Shown piece by piece: positions 19,746-25,731 of a DNA stretch of 25,731 bases. The position numbers and the translations under genes were made by a program. This DNA comes from Acanthamoeba sp. SK_2022b (lineage: Eukaryota > Discosea > Longamoebia > Acanthamoebidae). The stretch spans positions 1 to 25,731 of the forward strand of contig JANDJZ010000834.1 of assembly GCA_027943245.1 (NCBI GenBank), in the 5' to 3' direction. The notes under the pieces were generated by a model. The model made no database searches, was not told the origin of the DNA, and saw nothing but the letters and a program-made list of their open reading frames with translations. The first letter of the stretch is position 1, and the number at the start of each line of letters is the position of its first letter.

Positions 19746-21037
19746 ATGGAGCTACACGCGGGAGGAGGGCGAAGGGCTCGGACCTGCGGCCCGTGCAGAG
19801 ATGCACACGCGGCATGCGACAAGTAAGTTTCCGTTGCAATCTTTTAGTTATTTTTTAACAAAATCGTTATATGGGGATGATGTGTGTCAATCTAACTTGT
19901 TTGTTTAATGTCCTTTTTCTTTAAAAAAATCATTTCCCTTCGTTTCGCTCTTTGCCGTGAAGAGAACGGCCATGTAGGCGTTGCGTGCGGCTCGGACGGG
20001 GAAACCTCTGCACCGACGCGCCCCACCGCAAACGAGGTCGCGTGGCGCGTGCACACGGGCACGGCGAGACCGCGCTAGCCAATGTCGAAAGCACCAGCAG
20101 TAGTAGGGACATTGAACCCCAGCTCTATCACCCATTCCACCCGCGCCACGTTCAGCATCGGCATCAACAGCCAACTCTGCAGCATCACCAGCCCGAGATC
20201 GAGCTGTTTGATGCTCTCCACGGCTTCACAGGTCTCGATGTTGCGCGACAGCAAGAAGGCGAGAATGAACCCGACTCAGAGCTCCATGCGGGGCACCACA
20301 GCGATCGACGCCAGCGCCGCCGCCTGCCCGACGACCTCAACCCAACTCCGGCGATCGCCGAGTTGGCCAGCACAACGACTACTACCACTGCTGCTGCTGC
20401 GACGGTCTCTCAGCATCAGACGCAACTAGACCAGGAGCAGCGGATCAGCGCGTTGGAGAACAGGCTCGACAGTCTGGCCCACCTCGTACAGACGATGGGC
20501 GCCAACATGCAGGAGCTACGCCAGTCCAACGCACGCCTGCGCGCCAAGCTCAGGAAGTACAAGGTTCACCGCGCCCCGCAGGCGCCCCAGAACATCACGG
20601 CCGATATCGGCACCGGCAGGTCGCAGCCCGCGATCAGCATCCCTGCGGCCGATGATAGAGCCATACAGCACGCGTCATCGTCATCTTCTTCATCATCTTC
20701 ATCTTCGTCATCGCCGTTGTCGTCTTCGCCTTTGCTGGCGCTTTCTTCGCATTTTCTGCCACGCACATCACAAACAGCCAAAACGGCCTACTCATCGTCG
20801 GCCGCAACGACAACAGAAACGACAAGAGCGTCGTTGGGCGACCTGGGCGACCGGTCTTCGTCGTTCTCGTTCGAGCTGTCGGTGCTCCACTCGGGCTTGT
20901 CGCCGGTCCTGGCCATGGAGGCCCGCCATCAGCTCCCCTGGCTCTTCTACTACGACATACCGCCGCGCTTCTCCATCATCGACTTCTCGTACGACCAGAG
21001 CCACACACACACACACATCGCGCGCGGCACGCACACA

Positions 21038-21099
<62 letters not shown>

Positions 21100-21145
21100 C
21101 GTGCGCGGGCGCGCACGCACGCACACATCACACAGATCACACACA

Positions 21146-21207
<62 letters not shown>

Positions 21208-22131
21208 ATTCTCACGCCTGGGTTGTGTCGTGTGCAGATATCCGGTATGCGTGATGGAGAAGGTGGCGACGCTGGACGTGCCAGCAGTTGTGTCCTACGC
21301 CAACGCTGCGTTCGTACGGCTGAGCGGCTACTCCTGGGTAACGTTCACCTCCATTGTCTCTTACGCTGTTGGCCTCGTAGCTCACACACGCACGCAATGG
21401 ATGGCCGGCCAACAGAACGAGCTTATCGGCAGTCCTCACACCAAGATATTCTCCTTTCGCAGCAGCTATCTCGACCTATCGAAGCTTCTCTACAACAGGT
21501 GCGTCTCTCTTTTCATAATCCCCCCCAGGAGGATCGACCTGATGCCAGCCTATTTCTGCGCCTTTGCTGTGGTGTCTGCGATGCGATATGGCCAGACGGC
21601 CGATGACCGCGAGCGATGTGTTCAGCTTCAGCCAACTCCTGCGGCGCAGGGACGGCCGCACCCTCCGACTGGAAGACAGATCCCAGCTCTTTTACGACCG
21701 CAACGGCCATGTACGCGAGTTGTGTAGTGCACTGTCGACCGAAATGACTGTTGGGGGGGGGGCAGCGTCCCCATGTCTCAAACCTCCACGCACGCGCTCG
21801 GGTGTCGTTACAGGGTCAGTACAACGTGATCTGTGTGATGGGCTGGAAGGAGGACTGCCTGATGCCCGGCGAATCATTCGACGCGTGGATGCCCCTGCGC
21901 GAACCGACGTTGCTGTCGTCGTTGGAGGAGGAGCTGTCACGAAACGCTCCCATGTGGCGCGAGCCCTTTTCTCGCCCGAACGCCATCGACCCGCCTCCCG
22001 CAGCTGCGCCGGCTTCATCGATGCCGCCCTCAGCCTCAACCTCGTCCGCCTTTCCATCTATTGTCGTCCCGTCAGGTTCCAACGATCCTGGGCGCGCCTT
22101 GGCTGCCCCAACGAACAAACGCGTAATGTGA
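19746..22131 (+). CDS. Zn2Cys6-PAS transcription regulator, ERT1/AcuK-like, copy 2
   Basis: Six exons (19746-19822, 19963-20988, 21238-21337, 21416-21498, 21596-21710, 21814-22131) give 572 residues. The Zn cluster is almost N-terminal: Cys14, 17, 24, 30, 33 and 42, [20 protein letters not shown], followed by a basic RKRGR arm. Long His/Gln- and Thr/Ala-rich stretches lead to a coiled coil ([20 protein letters not shown]) and a run of about 13 serines. The block [20 protein letters not shown] and the PAS domain follow ([66 protein letters not shown]). The C-terminal tail is longer than in copy 1 and is Ser/Ala/Pro-rich. Intron 2 (249 bp) is nearly all CA repeat. Copy 2 begins only 131 bp after the stop of copy 1. 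Confidence 0.9.
21001..21204 (+). repeat. Compound CA-rich microsatellite, about 200 bp, in intron 2 of copy 2
   Basis: Two long (CA)n runs are separated by short CGCGCGG/GCACGCAC and CACATCACA interruptions. The stretch fills most of the intron between 20989 and 21237 and is the longest repeat in the window. Confidence 0.97.
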
Positions 22132-22398
22132 TCGTCGCATTGGTGTTGGCCGAAACGTTTTTGACAACTTGTCAAGCGCTAAGACTTGTGCCGATTCGGC
22201 CAGCGAGAGGGGAGTTGCGATTGGCTGATATTCGGAGATGGTTGCCTCGCAACAGCGGGAACTGGGTGTCTCAGCAAGACCTGCTGACCGTCAAAGAACA
22301 AGCCCTGAGGTAAGCACACAAATAAGTGTTGTATTCTTAGTTCGGGTGGCATCCGTTTTATTTATTTCATTTTTATTTATTTGGTGTTTTTGTTAGGG
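22132..22398. other. Intergenic region between copies 2 and 3
   Basis: These 267 bp hold the inverted GCCAATCGCAA element at 22215-22225 and an AT-rich stretch (TTTATTTATTTCATTTTTATT-like) shortly before the copy 3 start codon. I see no coding exon. Confidence 0.5.
22215..22225 (-). promoter_or_regulatory. CCAAT-type element upstream of copy 3, inverted
   Basis: On the minus strand this reads GCCAATCGCAA, identical to the element before copy 2. It lies 173 bp before the ATG of copy 3. Confidence 0.45.
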
Positions 22399-23032
22399 AT
22401 GGAGTTGTATCGCCTGCAGCAACGACCCAGCCTGTCGAAACACATACCCACGTCTCGGCCGACCGCGTGCACTGCCTGCCGCGACGCCCACACTGCTTGT
22501 GACCTGTACGCGCGTTAGATTGTCTTCCACAGATTTATTTTATTGTTTGTTTTAACAAAAAAAATAAGCGTGCATATGCCGTTCACCTGATCCTACGGCA
22601 AGGCATAAATCATTAGATTACACTGCATTTGTGCTCTGGATTTATCTTATCTGGGTGCTTGCTTAAAAAAAAACTTTACGTAACAATAGGGGTCGACCGT
22701 GCGCACGGTGTACGCGGCTGGGCAAGCCGCACCTGTGCTGCGACGCGCCTCCCCGCAAGCGCGCGCGGGTCTCCGGCGCGGCCGCGAGCAGCAAGCGTCA
22801 GGCCAAGGAGCCCAGCACATCTCGACTGCAGCCACCACACCAGCCGCCAGACGATGTATGGAACACAACGACCACAGCCACAGCCACAACTTCATCACAA
22901 CATCCGCAGCACCCCTTCGCCGATAGCGATGGCGAGCAGCAACGCCACCTCCACTACTCCTCACCACCACAGCAACAGTACCAGCAGCACCGACCAGCCA
23001 CCGTCGCCGCCTTTTACCAGGAGCTCTACGCC

Positions 23033-23099
<67 letters not shown>

Positions 23100-23600
23100 C
23101 GGAGGACTCCATCGCCAAGCAGCAACCTGTGCCTGCCCAGGCGCCGGTGCCCGAGACGACCACCACAACTACGGCGACGGCCAACGGCGGCGGCACGCAG
23201 GGACTCGAAGAGAAGGTGGACAGGCTGGGCCGACTCGTCGACACGCTGCACGCCGACGTGTCTCGACTGGAGCGCTCGAACGCGGAGCTCGTCGACAAGG
23301 TGGCACGACTCGAGGATGCGTTGCGTGGTCGAGCCAACAACGGCAATAACAACAACTACCACAACAACCACGCGAGCTCGCCGGCCATGGGCCCGGCGCT
23401 GGCCGAGCTGCTCGCGACGTCGCCCTCCACCTCCTCGGCGCCGTCGTCGTCGCCTCTGCCTGGGCAGCAGCAGCCGCAGCATCCGCGGCTGGAGCCTGGC
23501 GTGCCGCCCGCGCTGGCCATGGAAGCGCGACAGAACCTGCCGTGGCTGTGCCACTACCACCTCCCCACTCGCTTCGCCATCACCAGCTTCAGGTCTAGCA

Positions 23601-23659
<59 letters not shown>

Positions 23660-24315
23660 CACACACGACACACACGACACACACGAGGCACACACGGGAG
23701 ACCTGACAGTGTGCGTGTGGTGTGGGGGCAACGCAGCATGTACCCGGTGTGCGTGATGGAGCAGCGATACACGTGGGAGTTGCCTACGGTGCTGGCCTAC
23801 GCCAACCCCGCCTTTGCCGAACTGTGCCAGTACCCGATGGTGCGCCCACCCTGCTAAACTTTTTATTCCATTTACTTTTTAATATATATATATATATATG
23901 TATTATTTGGAAACTTTTAAAATATAAATAGATATTATGTATTATTATTGGCTAATTCTTTTCTGTGTGCAGGACGAGCTCATCGGGGCCCATTACCCAA
24001 AGCTGTTCTCGCTTCCGCCCAAAGTCGACTGCTACGGCAGCGTGCTCTACAACCAGTACTCCTCGCCCGCTCCCCTCCTCTTCCTCTCCTCTCTCTTATC
24101 GTCCACTGATCGGGAGCTGTGTGTCGCGACTTCAAGGCGCCCGATGGCGGTCAGCGAGCTGATCAGCTTCGGCCTGCTGCTCCGTCGCAAGGACGGCGCC
24201 ATTCTTCGCATGCGCGACCAGTCCCAGATCTTCTACAACAACGTCGGCATGGTGAGGCGGCCCCACCGCACTCCTCTCTGCTCGCACGCCACATGTTCAC
24301 ACGCGTCTGTCACTG

Positions 24316-24373
<58 letters not shown>

Positions 24374-24864
24374 TTTCTGTGTGCCTGCAGGCGCAGTACG
24401 TGGTGATGTCCTTCCACGGGTGGCAAGCGGGCCAGCTGGGCCCAGACGAGGTCTTGGGCCAGTGGGTGCCCCTTCTCAACCCGCTCGACAGTCCATCGCA
24501 ATTCCCGCCATACCCGACTACGGCAAATACGCAGTCGCCCACAGCCACTACGTCGTCGGGGTCGTCAGCCGTCGCCCAGCTGCGATCGAGGGCGGTGCCC
24601 TCCCCGCAGTCGTCCTCGTCATCGAACCTGCGGTTCGCGCCGGTGGTCGAGTCCTGGTCGTCGTCGTCCTCCCCCGCCGATCTGGCAGAAAGCGCGTTCG
24701 AGCTCCTCGATCAGCTCTCGTGGCCGCCCACCTCTTCTTCAACAACACCGTCGTCATCGTCTTCTTCTATTTATTCTGCCCATCGAACCTCCTCCAACAC
24801 ACCACAACCGCTGTCCGGGACGCCGTCCTCGAGCTTCACCTTCTTTGGCGCCGACCGGTATTGA
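22399..24864 (+). CDS. Zn2Cys6-PAS transcription regulator, ERT1/AcuK-like, copy 3
   Basis: Six exons (22399-22505, 22690-23592, 23737-23839, 23973-24055, 24137-24251, 24391-24864) give 594 residues. The Zn cluster uses Cys24, 27, 34, 40, 43 and 52, CTACRDAHTACDLGRPCARC, with an extra Cys53 and a basic RKRARV arm. A 22-residue polyglutamine run (23033-23098) precedes a coiled coil (LEEKVDRLGRLVDTLHADVS). The serine/proline linker carries only a partial form of the FELSVLHSG block (PGVPPALAMEARQNLPWLC). The PAS domain follows (YPVCVMEQRYTWELPTVLAY, ANPAFAELCQY, DELIGAHYPKLFSL, RRKDGAILRMRDQSQIFYNN). The tail is long and Ser/Thr-rich. Exon 3 is 3 nt longer than in the other copies, adding one Met at the splice junction. 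Sense-strand CA and GT repeats occupy introns 2 and 5. Confidence 0.9.
23033..23098 (+). repeat. Alternating CAG-CAA polyglutamine tract in copy 3
   Basis: Twenty-two consecutive glutamine codons alternate almost perfectly between CAG and CAA, ending in CAG CAG. The frame of the flanking Zn cluster and coiled coil fixes the reading as glutamine rather than Asn-Ser or Ala-Thr. Confidence 0.95.
23603..23686 (+). repeat. (CA)n and 9-bp GACACACAC repeat in intron 2 of copy 3
   Basis: About 27 CA units are followed by three copies of a nine-base unit. The intron occupies the position equivalent to the CA-filled intron 2 of copy 2. Confidence 0.95.
24318..24371 (+). repeat. (GT)n microsatellite in intron 5 of copy 3
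   Basis: About 27 GT units end 19 bases before the acceptor AG at 24389-24390. This is one of the few sense-strand GT repeats in the window. Confidence 0.97.
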
Positions 24865-24888
24865 CCGAAAATAGCAAAAATAAAATAA

Positions 24889-24894
24889 TATTAT
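24889..24894 (+). terminator. AATAAA polyadenylation signal of copy 3
   Basis: A canonical AATAAA lies 24 bp after the stop codon, inside an A/T-rich stretch that ends just before the next gene. Use of this signal is inferred. Confidence 0.5.
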
Positions 24895-24949
24895 TAAAAA
24901 TTCAACCAAACATTAAAAAAAAAACCCGCTACCTAGATTCGTGTCACAA

Positions 24950-25731
24950 ATGGAGATGGACGAAACGTGCCTCGCGAGCCAAATGAGTGGTATGGTGGAC
25001 AACCGCGACCATGCGGACGTCGAGTTCCTCGTGGGACCCGAGGCCACGCCCATCTACGCGTCCAAGCTGGTGCTCGTGGCCCGCTCGCCCGTTTTCGCCG
25101 CCCTCCTCGCAGGCGGCTTCAAAGAGGGCCTGCCGCCCCCGTCCTCGACTTCTACTACTACAACCTCTTCTGCTTCCTCATCATCAGCATCAACTGGAGA
25201 GTCGCTGCCGCAGCTGTTCTGGCGCCAGGTCAAGCTCGACGACCTGGACCCGTACACGTTTCGCCACCTGCTCCACGTCTGCTACACCGACACTCTCCCC
25301 GCCGACTGCCTTGCCCCCAAGACCTCAACCGGCAAGGGTGGCCCAAGCGCGGCCACGGGCAGCAGGAGCAGGGGAGACCGTGCAAACGACCTGCTGAGGC
25401 TGTACGCCGTCTGCGACCGATTCCTGCTGGAGCGCGGCATGCGGCTCGTGGAGGCCGAGCTGCGCGCCACGCTCGACAGGGACAGCGTGCTGCCGACGTT
25501 CGACACCGCGCTGGTTGTCTCCCCGCGCCTGGCCAGCGCCGCCTGCGGTCCGGTGGTGGCCGCACACGCCGCGGCCCTGATGGCCGGCAGCAGCCCGGAG
25601 CTCGAGGCGCAGTGGCTGGGCATGTCGCCGGGAGGCGCCGCGGCCGTGGTCGCAGGCAATCTGGACAACATCAAGGAGGTCGACGTGTTCCGAGCAGTAG
25701 AGCGCTGGTATCGCCACCGCCGCGCCCAGTT
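24950..25731 (+). CDS. BTB/POZ domain protein (5' part, partial)
   Basis: The frame is open from the ATG at 24950 to the window edge (260 codons). The BTB fold is clear in DHADVEFLVGPEATPIYASK, LVLVARSPVFAALLAGGF and, after an insertion, VKLDDLDPYTFRHLLHVCYTD, then LLRLYAVCDRFLLERGMRLVE. Two low-complexity insertions, Ser/Thr-rich near residues 64-82 and Gly/Ser-rich near 125-142, interrupt it. The segment from about 155 on is helical and looks like a BACK-type extension (NIKEVDVFRAVERWYRHRRA). BTB-BACK proteins commonly bind CUL3 as substrate adaptors. No intron is visible so far. A second in-frame Met two codons on could be the true start. Confidence 0.85.
   Translation, partial: MEMDETCLASQMSGMVDNRDHADVEFLVGPEATPIYASKLVLVARSPVFAALLAGGFKEGLPPPSSTSTTTTSSASSSSASTGESLPQLFWRQVKLDDLDPYTFRHLLHVCYTDTLPADCLAPKTSTGKGGPSAATGSRSRGDRANDLLRLYAVCDRFLLERGMRLVEAELRATLDRDSVLPTFDTALVVSPRLASAACGPVVAAHAAALMAGSSPELEAQWLGMSPGGAAAVVAGNLDNIKEVDVFRAVERWYRHRRAQ

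Noticed and set aside
21001..21204. CRISPR-like or satellite array
   Set aside because: The repeats are simple CA dinucleotides with short interruptions. There are no spaced, conserved repeat units and no spacers.
20950..21254. Open frames made of His-Thr or Cys-Val repeats
   Set aside because: They are translations of CA microsatellites inside an intron; every frame of such a repeat stays open.
22800..23756. Long frame with Asn-Ser repeats instead of polyglutamine
   Set aside because: Only the glutamine frame connects the Zn cluster to the coiled coil and PAS domain.

Overview
The window looks like nuclear DNA of a free-living amoebozoan, most like Acanthamoeba. The coding DNA is GC-rich, the genes are packed 100-650 bp apart on both strands, and most genes are broken by many short GT-AG introns, several of which carry long CA/GT microsatellites. 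I see no bacterial operon signals, mobile elements, CRISPR arrays, tRNAs or rRNAs. All exon chains were built by hand: I joined GT...AG junctions that keep the frame open and restore family-like protein sequence. No transcript or database search was available.

Layout, left to right. (1) 108-1006, minus: 5' part of a gene of unknown function that runs off the left edge. (2) 1244-4705, plus: a divergent NOP56/NOP58-like protein with an F-box domain inserted between its N-terminal domain and its NOSIC/Nop core; this is the most unusual gene here. (3) 4876-7027, plus: an NAD kinase with a mitochondrial-type presequence and a natural eight-histidine C-terminus. (4) 7123-7782, minus: a seven-repeat MORN protein, intronless. 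(5) 8074-8841, minus: SBDS, the 60S ribosome maturation factor, intronless. (6) 9142-9875, plus: a small protein with the length and layout of the kinetochore protein SKA2, head to head with SBDS. (7) 10013-11916, minus: a multidomain RING-finger protein with a K-box-like coiled coil. (8) 12569-16872, plus: a secreted-then-membrane leucine-rich-repeat protein with a Cys-rich linker and a polytopic C-terminal half. (9) 16999-17486, minus: a small hydrophilic protein of unknown function.

(10-12) 17809-19614, 19746-22131 and 22399-24864, plus: three tandem paralogs that combine an N-terminal Zn2Cys6 cluster (the CxxCRxxHxxCD...RPCxRC type of the fungal ERT1/RDS2/AcuK regulators), a coiled coil, and a PAS domain. 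Their intron positions and phases are identical. (13) 24950-end, plus: a BTB/POZ protein cut by the right edge.

The genes do not form one pathway. Two themes recur: ribosome or nucleolus biology (the NOP56-like protein and SBDS) and ubiquitin-ligase adaptors (F-box, RING, BTB). The triplicated Zn-cluster/PAS array is a locally expanded transcription-factor family that may sense metabolism or redox state.
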